This document shows positions 1 to 6,559 of a DNA stretch of 7,333 nucleotides, in pieces. The notes under the pieces were generated by a model. That model did not search any database. It worked only from the letters and a program-made list of their open reading frames with translations, and was not told the DNA's origin. Both the position numbers and the translations under genes were made by a program. The stretch is from Bacteroidales bacterium. GTDB lineage: Bacteria > Bacteroidota > Bacteroidia > Bacteroidales > UBA932. Location: assembly GCA_024695285.1 (NCBI GenBank), contig JAILIM010000052.1, positions 1-7,333 of the forward strand, written 5' to 3'. Position 1 is the stretch's first letter. Each line of letters begins with the position of its first letter.

Positions 1-422
1 TGAACGGCACCGCCGTTGTCGTCCTTGCCGCAGAAGTCGTTGCGTCCGGGAGCTTCCTGGTAGCGGGCCACGTGAATGGCGTGCTCCATCAGTTCATCTA
101 TACCCTCGTTCTTGGCTGCAGAAATGCCCACCACCGGAATGCCGAGGATACGTTCCATCTCGTTTATACGTATGGATCCGCCGTTCCCCCTCACCTCGTC
201 CATCATATTGAGAGCCAGCACCATAGGCACGCCGAGTTCCATCAGCTGGAGGGTAAGGTAGAGGTTGCGCTCGATATTGGAAGCGTCCACTATATTGATG
301 AGGCCGCGGGTCTCCGGAGCCAGGATGAACTCGCGGGAGACTATCTCTTCGGCAGTATATGGAGAAAGGGAATAGATGCCCGGGAGGTCGGTCAGCGAGC
401 TTTCAGGGAAACCCTTGATGAC
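1..422 (-). pseudogene. feoB: FeoB GTPase domain, downstream part in shifted frame (runs off left edge)
   Basis: This is the continuation of the ferrous iron transporter FeoB in the reading frame that follows the one-base deletion near 422-424. Read from 422 downward, the frame is open to the window edge (140 codons). It starts [15 protein letters not shown] and carries the G3 motif DLPG, the IYSLSPYTAEEIV stretch, INIVDASNIERNLYL, the G4 motif NMMD and the G5 motif SAAK, in the order expected for the FeoB G domain. The last visible residues are GGAVH. The membrane-spanning Fe(II) channel part lies outside the window. FeoB takes up Fe(II) through the inner membrane. There is no start codon at the head of this segment, so it is only expressed if the upstream frame is restored. 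I am very sure of the family. Whether the break is real or a sequencing error cannot be told here. Confidence 0.88.
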
Positions 423-916
423 CCTGACTTGCGGTCCACCGTGACTCCCGGGAAGTTGCCGACGTGCTGGTTGGCACCGGTGAGGACGTTGAAGAGCGTG
501 GTCTTGCCGCAGTTCTGCTGGCCTGCCAGTGCAAAGTTGAGCACCGTGCCCTTGGGAAGCGGATTTTCGTGATCCTTGGAATGATATTTTCCGCCTTCGC
601 CGAGGCCCGGGTGGGCGTTGTGGTCGTGCAGATAGGCATTGCGCCCTTTCTGGCCGGGATCCTTGTCAGGCAGGGATGCTTCTGCCGTATTTGTTTCCTC
701 CAGTTCGATGCAGGCTGCATCTTCGCTGCGGAGGGTGAGTGCGTAGCCCCGGACAAGCAGCTGGATAGGGTCGCCGAGCGGAGCCCGGGCAACTACCTTA
801 ACCTTGGTTCCGGGAGTAAGTCCCATATCCAGAAAATGCATGCGGCCGGCGCCTTCGCCTCCAACCTTCACAATGATGCCGCTATGGCCAATCTCGAGAT
901 CGTTTATAGTCTTCAT
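392..916 (-). CDS. feoB: FeoA-FeoB fusion, N-terminal part, truncated by frameshift
   Basis: This is the start of a ferrous iron transporter in which FeoA is fused to the front of FeoB, an arrangement known in Bacteroidota. Residues 1 to about 74 are an FeoA (SH3-like) domain, with [15 protein letters not shown] and [15 protein letters not shown] typical of the family. Residues 75-124 are a His/Gly/Lys-rich linker ([16 protein letters not shown]). The FeoB G domain then begins, with a P-loop at 132-139 (GQQNCGKT) and the G2 region [15 protein letters not shown]. After that the frame runs into SSRVSLKAR and a stop, which match nothing in FeoB. The correct continuation is in the next frame, so the 174-residue product would lack most of the G domain and all membrane segments. 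Start ATG at 914-916; a Bacteroidota-type promoter lies just upstream. The linker histidines may be metal-binding, but that is a guess. Confidence 0.9.
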   Translation of the reverse strand: MKTINDLEIGHSGIIVKVGGEGAGRMHFLDMGLTPGTKVKVVARAPLGDPIQLLVRGYALTLRSEDAACIELEETNTAEASLPDKDPGQKGRNAYLHDHNAHPGLGEGGKYHSKDHENPLPKGTVLNFALAGQQNCGKTTLFNVLTGANQHVGNFPGVTVDRKSGSSRVSLKAR

Positions 917-934
917 TATAAGTTAAATGGTTTG

Positions 935-966
935 CAAAGATACGGCTTTATGGACACCCGCGCAAT
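935..966 (-). promoter_or_regulatory. Bacteroidota-type promoter of feoAB
   Basis: On the minus strand, TATCTTTG (935-942) fits the Bacteroidota -7 consensus TAnnTTTG exactly. A TTG inside TATTGCG (complement of 963-965) sits 20 bp upstream in the -33 position. Transcription would start near 928, giving a leader of about a dozen bases before the feo ATG at 914-916. The leader has no clear Shine-Dalgarno site, which is usual in this phylum. No convincing Fur operator was found, although feo genes are commonly iron-regulated. Confidence 0.6.
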
Positions 967-1052
967 ACCAATAATTGATGAAAATCCGTGGAAATTATGC
1001 AGTTTATAGTTAAAAAACGGTATATTTATAGGGTTTATCAACACTCATCACA

Positions 1053-2447
1053 ATGGACAGACGGACATTCCTGAAAAGCAGCGGCCTGGCCGCAGGCAGC
1101 CTGGTGGTTTCGGGCTCCTGCATACTCGGCTCTGCAGACGGAAAAGATTACATTCTGGAACATTCGGGGGAGACTATAAAGGAAAAGCTCCGTACCCCTG
1201 TGACCCGGAGCGCCGACGTAGTCGTGTGCGGCGGAGGGCCCGCTGGGTTCGGAGCTGCCGTGGAGGCCGCTCGGCAGGGTGCAAAAGTGGTTCTGATAGA
1301 GCACGAGGGCTTCCTGGGCGGAACCTGGACCGCCGGGCACCTGGGCGTGATGCTGGACCACCGGAACAAGAAAGGCATCTTGCTGGAACTGAAGGAGGAG
1401 CTGGAAAAAAGGAACTGGAGGGCGAACGATGTCCCCACAGGTCACCTCTTTATGTTCGATTCCGAAAAGATGAAGCTGCTGCTGGAGGAGATGTGCGAGA
1501 AGGAAGGCGTCGAACTGCTGCTCTACACTTCGGTCTGCGCCTCCGTAATCAAGAAAAAGCGCATCACGCACGTAATTACTGAATCCAAATCCGGCCGCGA
1601 GGCAATCGCAGGCAAGGTGTTCATAGACGCCACCGGGGACGGGGACCTGGCTGCACTTAGCGGCTGCGGCTTCGACTGGGGCGACGAGAACGGCAATGCC
1701 CAGCCTATGACAATGCTTGCCCTGGTGACGGGCCTGGACTTCGACGCGGTGCAGGACTGCGTGCAGTGGTCGGGGTACAGCACCCGCGCTGCCAAGCGTA
1801 ACCTGGCTGCCGAGATACGCAAGGGCGGCTACGAGCCCACATACAAGATGCCCTGCCTGTTCTACCTGCGGGAAAATGTATATGCCCTGATGGCCGTGCA
1901 CCAGTACGGCTTCAGGAGCTGGAACCGGGACGACATTACCAAGGCCAGCATACTTGGTCGCAGGGACGTACACGCTCTGGCAGATGCTCTGCGGCAAGTC
2001 GGGGGCAGATGGCAGAATATGCAGATAGTAAGCACCGCAACGCATATAGGCTGCCGGGAAGGCCGTAGGATTCACGGACTCTATACTGTCACCGAGCAGG
2101 ACCTCATTACGGGGCAGCGCCACGACGATGCCGCCTGCGAGGTCACCTTCGGTGTGGACGTGCATCCCGTGAAGGAAGCCCACGACAAGACCGGCTCGTC
2201 CTACGGGCGCGGAATCAAGTCCAAGCCTTACGACATTCCTGTCAGAGCTATGATTCCTAAAGACGTGGAAGGCCTGCTGGTGAGCGGCAGATGCATCAGC
2301 GGAGACTTCGTCGCCCATTCCAGCTACAGGGTCAACTCCAATTCCGTGACGCTCGGGCAATCGGCCGGCTATGTGGCGGCAAAGGCGGCGCAGGAAGGCA
2401 AGGACTTCACCGAAATTCCTTATAACTACAGAGATATCATCAAATAG
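1053..2447 (+). CDS. FAD-dependent oxidoreductase with Tat signal
   Basis: This is an exported flavoprotein of the FAD_oxidored (PF12831-like) family, 464 residues. The N-terminus MDRRTFLKSSGLAAGSLVVS is a twin-arginine signal (RRTFLK, then a short hydrophobic stretch), so the folded, FAD-loaded enzyme probably goes to the periplasm through Tat. The Rossmann FAD site is at 54-65 (ADVVVCGGGPAG, GxGxxG), followed by LIEHEGFLGGTWTAG at 81-95. Family landmarks further on are IDATGDGDLA (191-200), GCREGRRIHG (333-342) and LLVSGRCISGDFVAHSSYR (408-426). The substrate is not known; relatives occur in many Bacteroidota and Planctomycetes without an assigned reaction. Cys23 follows SGS, a poor lipobox, so lipidation is unlikely. 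The gene diverges from feoAB. A weak -7-like TATATTTA at 1021-1028 may be its promoter. The stop is TAG. The long open frame on the opposite strand here is a shadow. Confidence 0.9.
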   Translation: MDRRTFLKSSGLAAGSLVVSGSCILGSADGKDYILEHSGETIKEKLRTPVTRSADVVVCGGGPAGFGAAVEAARQGAKVVLIEHEGFLGGTWTAGHLGVMLDHRNKKGILLELKEELEKRNWRANDVPTGHLFMFDSEKMKLLLEEMCEKEGVELLLYTSVCASVIKKKRITHVITESKSGREAIAGKVFIDATGDGDLAALSGCGFDWGDENGNAQPMTMLALVTGLDFDAVQDCVQWSGYSTRAAKRNLAAEIRKGGYEPTYKMPCLFYLRENVYALMAVHQYGFRSWNRDDITKASILGRRDVHALADALRQVGGRWQNMQIVSTATHIGCREGRRIHGLYTVTEQDLITGQRHDDAACEVTFGVDVHPVKEAHDKTGSSYGRGIKSKPYDIPVRAMIPKDVEGLLVSGRCISGDFVAHSSYRVNSNSVTLGQSAGYVAAKAAQEGKDFTEIPYNYRDIIK

Positions 2448-2476
2448 CCGCAACCGTGTTCGACAGGAAGCTGATA

Positions 2477-2590
2477 TTAGAAACCTTCGCCTTCACAGAC
2501 ATCTGACAACCATCCGCCTTCATAATAGCCTCCGTCGGCATATGTCATCTTTCCAAGACCCTCTTTAAGGCCTTTTTGCCATTTCCCCGT
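2477..2590 (-). pseudogene. MORN-repeat protein remnant
   Basis: On the minus strand, read down from about 2590 to the TAA at 2477-2479, the translation is TGKWQKGLKEGLGKMTYADGG followed by YYEGGWLSDVCEGEGF. This is about one and a half MORN repeats (GxWxxGxxxGxGxxxYxdGxxYeGxW). The open frame reaches back to an in-frame TGA at 2660-2662 without any start codon, and the residues before GKW do not look like MORN. No other minus-strand frame upstream supplies a convincing continuation. It is therefore best read as the C-terminal scrap of a former MORN-repeat gene whose front half is gone. The function of the parent is unknown; MORN repeats are usually protein- or lipid-interaction modules. Confidence 0.55.
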
Positions 2591-2596
2591 CAGATT

Positions 2597-2743
2597 ATGG
2601 CCAATCCATCCATATCGATATACGACTTGTACAAGGAACTTGCCCGTACTACCATAGGATCACACGTCAGCATCTACAACAACGAGCATTACGGTTCCAT
2701 TTACAATGAGACTCTGACTGAGTATCTGCAGAAGAAGCAATAA
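2597..2743 (+). CDS. Small hypothetical protein (48 residues)
   Basis: This is an ATG-to-TAA frame of 48 codons, starting MANPSISIYDLYKELARTT and ending NETLTEYLQKKQ. I do not recognise a family. It has no signal peptide or membrane segment, is rich in Tyr, Asn, Ile and Glu, and ends in a charged Lys/Gln tail. It is followed 38 bp later by a strong hairpin terminator, as expected for the last gene of a transcript. The first 60 bp overlap, on the opposite strand, the frame leading to the MORN remnant. No clear ribosome binding site is seen. The frame stays open for some way upstream of the ATG, so it could equally be the C-terminal scrap of a larger lost gene. Its reality as a gene is uncertain. 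Confidence 0.3.
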   Translation: MANPSISIYDLYKELARTTIGSHVSIYNNEHYGSIYNETLTEYLQKKQ

Positions 2744-2781
2744 GCCAGGAGCCCGAGGCATATCTTGTTGATTGATATTTT

Positions 2782-2829
2782 AAGGTGGTTCACTGAATTT
2801 TTTTCAGGCTGGACCACCTTTTGTTTTTT
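2782..2829 (+). terminator. Rho-independent terminator
   Basis: An 8-bp outer stem (AAGGTGGT at 2782-2789 with ACCACCTT at 2813-2820) encloses a 5-bp inner stem (CTGAA with TTCAG) around a T loop. It is followed by the T-rich run TTTTGTTTTTT. The T run lies on the plus-strand side, so it ends rightward transcription from the oxidoreductase and the 48-codon ORF, and isolates the lipoprotein unit downstream. Confidence 0.75.
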
Positions 2830-2855
2830 GTCGGTTACAATCAATTGTTAGAGTT

Positions 2856-2990
2856 ATGGAAACCGACAAAGACTACCCGGCTCCAAGAGCCGAACTTACA
2901 AGTATCCTGCCCTCCTACGTCATGGCACAGTCACTGGTTTCCGACGGAATCGAAGACTGGACCGTTGACGATGACACCCTCGAATTTTAA
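2856..2990 (+). CDS. Small acidic-tailed protein upstream of fimbrillin-like lipoprotein
   Basis: This is an ATG-to-TAA frame of 44 codons, starting METDKDYPAPRAELTSI and ending DGIEDWTVDDDTLEF. Its layout resembles a loose class of tiny Bacteroidales ORFs found beside fimbrial and lipoprotein genes: Tyr-x-x-Pro near the start, a hydrophobic middle ending in a small residue plus Ser (VMAQSLVSD), then a strongly acidic tail with a Trp and a terminal aromatic. That resemblance is from memory of the pattern, not from a search. No lipobox or cleavable signal is evident. It ends 13 bp before the lipoprotein ATG, so the two are very likely cotranscribed. No clear promoter or ribosome site was found in the 26 bp between the terminator and the ATG. 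A longer frame of another phase, starting at 2821, covers it and is probably not real. Confidence 0.5.
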   Translation: METDKDYPAPRAELTSILPSYVMAQSLVSDGIEDWTVDDDTLEF

Positions 2991-3003
2991 CACCACCACG
3001 ATT

Positions 3004-4998
3004 ATGAAACGCTTTGCCATTTTTACGGTGCTGCTGGCTGCACTTGCGGCATGCACCGCCACGGAGCCCGACATTCCTCTGTCGCAGAGCTTCGACCTTG
3101 TACTGATTCCTGCCGATACCCGCACCGTCAATGACGGCCTGTCCACAAACTGGGCCGACGGTGACTGCGTAAGCGTGTATCACTGCCTCTCCGGATCCTC
3201 CGGCTACATATCGGACGGCTCCTTCAGCCTCAGCGATGCTTCCTCCAACAGTTTCTCCGGCTCTCTGGCATCTTCGTTGGAAGACGGGGCTTCATACGAT
3301 TGGTTCGTAGCTTATCCTTATACTGATTCCCAGAGCCCTGCCGCACTGGAATGCACCATAGGCAAGGAGCAGAGCCAGGCCGGCTACGGCAGCACCGCGC
3401 ATCTTGCCGGCAGCGGCTTCCCTCTCTACGGCATCCTGAGCGGCGCAGCGAGCTCTTCTACTCCCAGCATAAGCGTGAAGCAGATGTGCTCGGTGCTGGC
3501 CGTGACCGTCAACAACAGCGGCAGCTCTGCCTTCTCGGTGAGCGGGGTGAGTTTCACCGCCCCTGAGGCCATCGCCGGCACCTTCAGCGTAGACCTTACA
3601 GACACGGACGCCCCGGCATTCACCTCCAAGAGCGCATCCAGCACCGCCTCGGTCTCAGTGTCCGGAGGCGGCAGCATAGCAGCCGGCGGCTCTGCTGTCA
3701 TCTATATGGGTATCAAGCCTTTCACCGCTTCTGCGGGAGACGAGCTCACGCTTGTGGTAAGCACTTCCGGGGGCAGCTTCAGCAAGACCCTCAGCCTCAG
3801 CGCTGCCACCGAGTTCCAGGCCGGTTACATCAAGACCCTGAACGTCAGCTGCGACGCCTCCGGCATCAGCGTCCAGGACCCCTACAGCCAGAGCAGCGGC
3901 AGCAACAGCGTCAGCGGCATCACCTACGAGTCTACCAGCAGCGACGAGAACGCCGTTAAAGTCAGCGGCGGCAGCTTCACCATGGAAAACTGCTGCCTGC
4001 TCAAAAGCGGTGGCGACACATCCGACAACGACGGCAGCAGCTTCTATGGCATCAATTCAGCCCTGCTGTCCACAGGCACCGGAACCGTCACAATGAACGG
4101 CGGCACCATCACCACCAACGCCAAGGGCGCCAACGGAGTGGTGGCATACCAGGGCACTGTGAACATCAGCGACGTCTCCATAAACTGCTCCAAGAGCGTC
4201 TCCAGAGGCATACACGCCACAGGAGGCGGCACAATCAACGCCAGCAATCTCAACATCACCACCAACAGCGAGACCAGTTCCCTGATAGCTACTGACCGCG
4301 GAGGAGGAACGGTAACGGTGAACGGCGGCACCTACACCGCCAACGGCAAGAAGAGCGCAGTCTGCTACTCCACCGGAGAGATCAGCGTGAGCGGCATCAC
4401 CGGCTCGTCTGCCAAGGGACCTATGTGCGTGGTGGAAGGGTCCAATTCCATAATCGTCAAGAACAGCACGCTCACTTCCGGGGGCGAGAGCCGCGGCATA
4501 CTGCTGCACCAGAGCGGCTCGGGCGACGCCAGCGGGCGCGAAGGCTCGGTCACCGTCACCGGAGGCAAGCTCAGCTACACCGTCAGCGACAAGCCCTTCA
4601 TAGAAGTCACCACCAGTATGACGGGCACGGTCAACCTCACCGACGTGGATCTGGACATTGCCAGCGGCATACTGATGTCGGTAGACTATACCAAGCACGG
4701 AAACAGTACCTATGCCTACCTGAACCTGCTCAGCGACTCCACGCACAGCTACGAGGGCAACGTGCTGGTGGACGATACCGGCACCGCTACCGTCACCGTG
4801 GGCAGCGGCGTCAGCTGGACGGGGGCTTACGACAGCACCAACAGCGGCAAGTCCACCAGCGTCGTCGTAAACGGAGTCTGGAACCTCAGCGGCAACTCCT
4901 ATGTGGACACGGTCACGATAGCCAAGGGCGGCGTGATAAACAGCTGCGGCTACACCCTGACATACGACAACCTCTCCGGCTCGGGAACCCTGAACTAG
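3004..4998 (+). CDS. Fimbrillin-like lipoprotein with C-terminal beta-helix
   Basis: This is a cell-envelope lipoprotein of 664 residues. The start is set at 3004 because MKRFAIFTVLLAALAAC is a clean lipoprotein signal (lipobox LAAC, Cys17). An in-frame ATG at 2821 would bury the signal behind 61 junk residues and overlap the terminator. Residues about 25-290 look like a fimbrillin/Mfa-like domain (ADTRTVNDG, WADGDCVSVYH, YDWFVAYPY, GYIKTLNVSC). From about 305 to the end the chain is a right-handed beta-helix of the pectin-lyase/autotransporter kind, with Gly-started rungs near 360, 384, 409, 435, 458, 481, 514 and 541. The C-terminal part (VVNGVWNLSGNSYVDTVTI) resembles the closing segment of such adhesins. 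The protein is very rich in Ser, Gly and Thr. No catalytic residues are obvious, so a surface adhesin or structural role is inferred. Residues after Cys17 (TATEPD) do not match the known Bacteroidota surface-export signal. The stop is TAG. Confidence 0.85.
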   Translation: MKRFAIFTVLLAALAACTATEPDIPLSQSFDLVLIPADTRTVNDGLSTNWADGDCVSVYHCLSGSSGYISDGSFSLSDASSNSFSGSLASSLEDGASYDWFVAYPYTDSQSPAALECTIGKEQSQAGYGSTAHLAGSGFPLYGILSGAASSSTPSISVKQMCSVLAVTVNNSGSSAFSVSGVSFTAPEAIAGTFSVDLTDTDAPAFTSKSASSTASVSVSGGGSIAAGGSAVIYMGIKPFTASAGDELTLVVSTSGGSFSKTLSLSAATEFQAGYIKTLNVSCDASGISVQDPYSQSSGSNSVSGITYESTSSDENAVKVSGGSFTMENCCLLKSGGDTSDNDGSSFYGINSALLSTGTGTVTMNGGTITTNAKGANGVVAYQGTVNISDVSINCSKSVSRGIHATGGGTINASNLNITTNSETSSLIATDRGGGTVTVNGGTYTANGKKSAVCYSTGEISVSGITGSSAKGPMCVVEGSNSIIVKNSTLTSGGESRGILLHQSGSGDASGREGSVTVTGGKLSYTVSDKPFIEVTTSMTGTVNLTDVDLDIASGILMSVDYTKHGNSTYAYLNLLSDSTHSYEGNVLVDDTGTATVTVGSGVSWTGAYDSTNSGKSTSVVVNGVWNLSGNSYVDTVTIAKGGVINSCGYTLTYDNLSGSGTLN

Positions 4999-5011
4999 AG
5001 GATTTACGGAA

Positions 5012-6535
5012 TCACTGCTCCCCCGAATCGGCAAAGGGAGCCTGCTGCAGGAGCTCTTGAAAAGGACTTTCAGCGAAGGGGAAGTCCGGATAACGGTAGA
5101 AGGGGAAGCGGGACTCCGTCCGGCTGCTGGTGTAGTACCATATAGTAGCATAGTCCTCAGGATTTTCCCCAAGTTTCACAAGCTGACGGAGATACGAGGC
5201 AACGGTGCGGCTCTCGACGATATTCACCTTGCCGATACGGTGGATCACCGGACTGTGGCGGCGTGTTGGGTCATGATCGAAACGCAGGATACGATGGCCC
5301 TTGAGGGTATATCCTATCAGCTGGAAACTCATACTCTTGCCTATACCGGGCAGGTTGAGCACGTTCCGGTCCGTTGCAACGCAGGATAACCTGTTAGTCT
5401 TCAAGTAGGTACGGAGAGCCGCACCGGGGTCCGGAGCGCATTCTAGCGAGCTTGAAAGAACTTCCGCCTCCGTTGCAGAAAGAACGGCAAGCTGCTTTTC
5501 TTCTGCGCTTTCCTGTGCAGAACGGGCATTCGGCGCAAAGACTGCACTGTTCTCTTCGAAGCCCTTGACGGTAAAGGTATAATACCCCAACACACCCACG
5601 CTGCTGAGCACCTCGCGCAGCTTCATAGAGTGTCCGCGACGCGAAGATGCAACATTGAATACCTGCTGATTATCCACTACCCAGCCGGCCGACATGAGCA
5701 TCTTTATTGCTTTTTCTGCCTCCGGCGTCAGCTCCAGCGGACTCTGGAAATGAGTCTGCACGATAAACTGGCGCACACCGACGGCAGATGCCTTTTCCTT
5801 GAAGTCACGGAGAATTCCCACTAGTTCATCATCTATACGCATAGGCAGATACGCCGGAAGGCGTGAACCGAGCCTCACCCTTTGCAATTCGGCGTGCTTC
5901 TTGCCCACGGGCCTTGATGCGTTGGCCTTGTGCTTGCGTACGGCCATCTGATATACGGCATCCAGAATGTGCTTGAGCGTCTTGTTGCGGCTCATCAGGG
6001 CATCCCCGCCCGTGATGAGTATATCCCGCAGCAAAGGATCATCTTCGAAGTACTGCATAAGGCGGGACAGTTTCTTAGGCCAGGATTCCTGAGGCTTGAG
6101 GCGCGAGAAGTCGAAATTCAGCCGCTCGCTCTGGAAACCGTACATACGCTGGCAGGATGCACACAGGCCCCCACAGGCCCTCCCCATCGTATCCGGAATG
6201 AGTATGGCGACCTCGGGATAACGCCGGTGAACGTTTTCTTCGTTTGGCACCAGCCAGCCGGCAGCATTGGGCTCCCCCGCCACCACCGTGTCTTCCCGTT
6301 CCCAGGCTCGGATGTTCCCGAAACTCTTCACCAGCTCCGGAGAATAGAAAATATAGCTGCGGATGGCAGAGTCGTCGTATCGGCCCCACGGATCCAGCAG
6401 AGACAGGTAATATGGCGTCACGAAGAATGGTATCCCTTTCTTTCGTGCCGTCTGGAGCAGGAACATCGTTTCCGGAGAAAGGGTCTTGCCCAAAAAAAGA
6501 TTAATCTCTTTGGGGCTTTTCAGGGCCATTCGCAA
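5012..6535 (-). CDS. KamA-family radical SAM protein, catalytic part after internal stop
   Basis: This is a lysine 2,3-aminomutase-like radical SAM/PLP enzyme. Numbered from the first ATG after the internal stop, it has PYYLSLLD (41-48), the [4Fe-4S] cluster motif CGGLCASC (Cys121, 125, 128; CxxxCxxC), DILITGGDAL (171-180), VRLGSRLPAYLPMRI (220-234) and QTHFQSPLELT (260-270). LPGIGKS at 395-401 places Lys400 as the probable PLP lysine. The two Asp residues that hold the lysine substrate in clostridial KamA seem absent (Asn394 is near one of them), so the substrate may differ. An insert of about 60 residues, rich in Ala, Glu and Ser, precedes the PLP region. The same frame continues upstream across the TGA at 6557-6559, so this is the larger part of one interrupted gene and not a separate gene. 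It ends 13 bp from the convergent lipoprotein gene, with no visible terminator between them. Confidence 0.88.
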   Translation of the reverse strand: MRMALKSPKEINLFLGKTLSPETMFLLQTARKKGIPFFVTPYYLSLLDPWGRYDDSAIRSYIFYSPELVKSFGNIRAWEREDTVVAGEPNAAGWLVPNEENVHRRYPEVAILIPDTMGRACGGLCASCQRMYGFQSERLNFDFSRLKPQESWPKKLSRLMQYFEDDPLLRDILITGGDALMSRNKTLKHILDAVYQMAVRKHKANASRPVGKKHAELQRVRLGSRLPAYLPMRIDDELVGILRDFKEKASAVGVRQFIVQTHFQSPLELTPEAEKAIKMLMSAGWVVDNQQVFNVASSRRGHSMKLREVLSSVGVLGYYTFTVKGFEENSAVFAPNARSAQESAEEKQLAVLSATEAEVLSSSLECAPDPGAALRTYLKTNRLSCVATDRNVLNLPGIGKSMSFQLIGYTLKGHRILRFDHDPTRRHSPVIHRIGKVNIVESRTVASYLRQLVKLGENPEDYATIWYYTSSRTESRFPFYRYPDFPFAESPFQELLQQAPFADSGEQ

Positions 6536-6556
6536 GTGGAAGCGTTCATCATTCCA

Positions 6557-6559
6557 TCA
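6557..6559 (-). other. In-frame TGA interrupting the KamA-family gene
   Basis: On the minus strand the codons read AAA ACC TGA TGG AAT GAT GAA. The frames on both sides are the same (starts 660 bp apart, a multiple of three), so no indel is needed and one TGG-to-TGA change explains the break. Trp codons elsewhere in the gene that I checked are TGG, and the gene itself ends in TGA, so TGA is unlikely to be reassigned in this genome. The next in-frame ATG is 21 bases downstream, without a Shine-Dalgarno site. Confidence 0.8.

Noticed and set aside
971..990. Possible Fur box upstream of feoAB (AATAATTGATGAAAAT)
   Set aside because: It is AT-rich with poor dyad symmetry and too many mismatches to the Fur consensus.
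1021..1028. Promoter -7 element TATATTTA for the oxidoreductase gene
   Set aside because: It has one mismatch at the conserved G and no good -33 partner at the right distance, so it is not listed as a feature.
1038..2453. 471-residue open frame on the minus strand
   Set aside because: It lies exactly antisense to the FAD oxidoreductase, shows no family motifs, and arises from the GC-rich codon use of the real gene.
2821..3003. Longer start for the lipoprotein at 2821
   Set aside because: It would begin within the T run of the terminator and place 61 residues in front of an otherwise perfect lipoprotein signal.
3900..4700. DNA-level tandem repeats in the beta-helix gene
   Set aside because: The periodicity is in the protein pattern only; the DNA units vary in length and sequence, so no true tandem repeat or CRISPR-like array is present.
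4057..5172. 371-residue open frame on the minus strand
   Set aside because: It is antisense to the Ser/Gly-rich beta-helix gene and overlaps the KamA-family gene; its Ala/Val/Gly-rich translation is a repeat-driven shadow.
6557..6559. Selenocysteine at the in-frame TGA
   Set aside because: The site is predicted to be a Trp position away from the active centre, and no obvious SECIS-type hairpin was seen just downstream.
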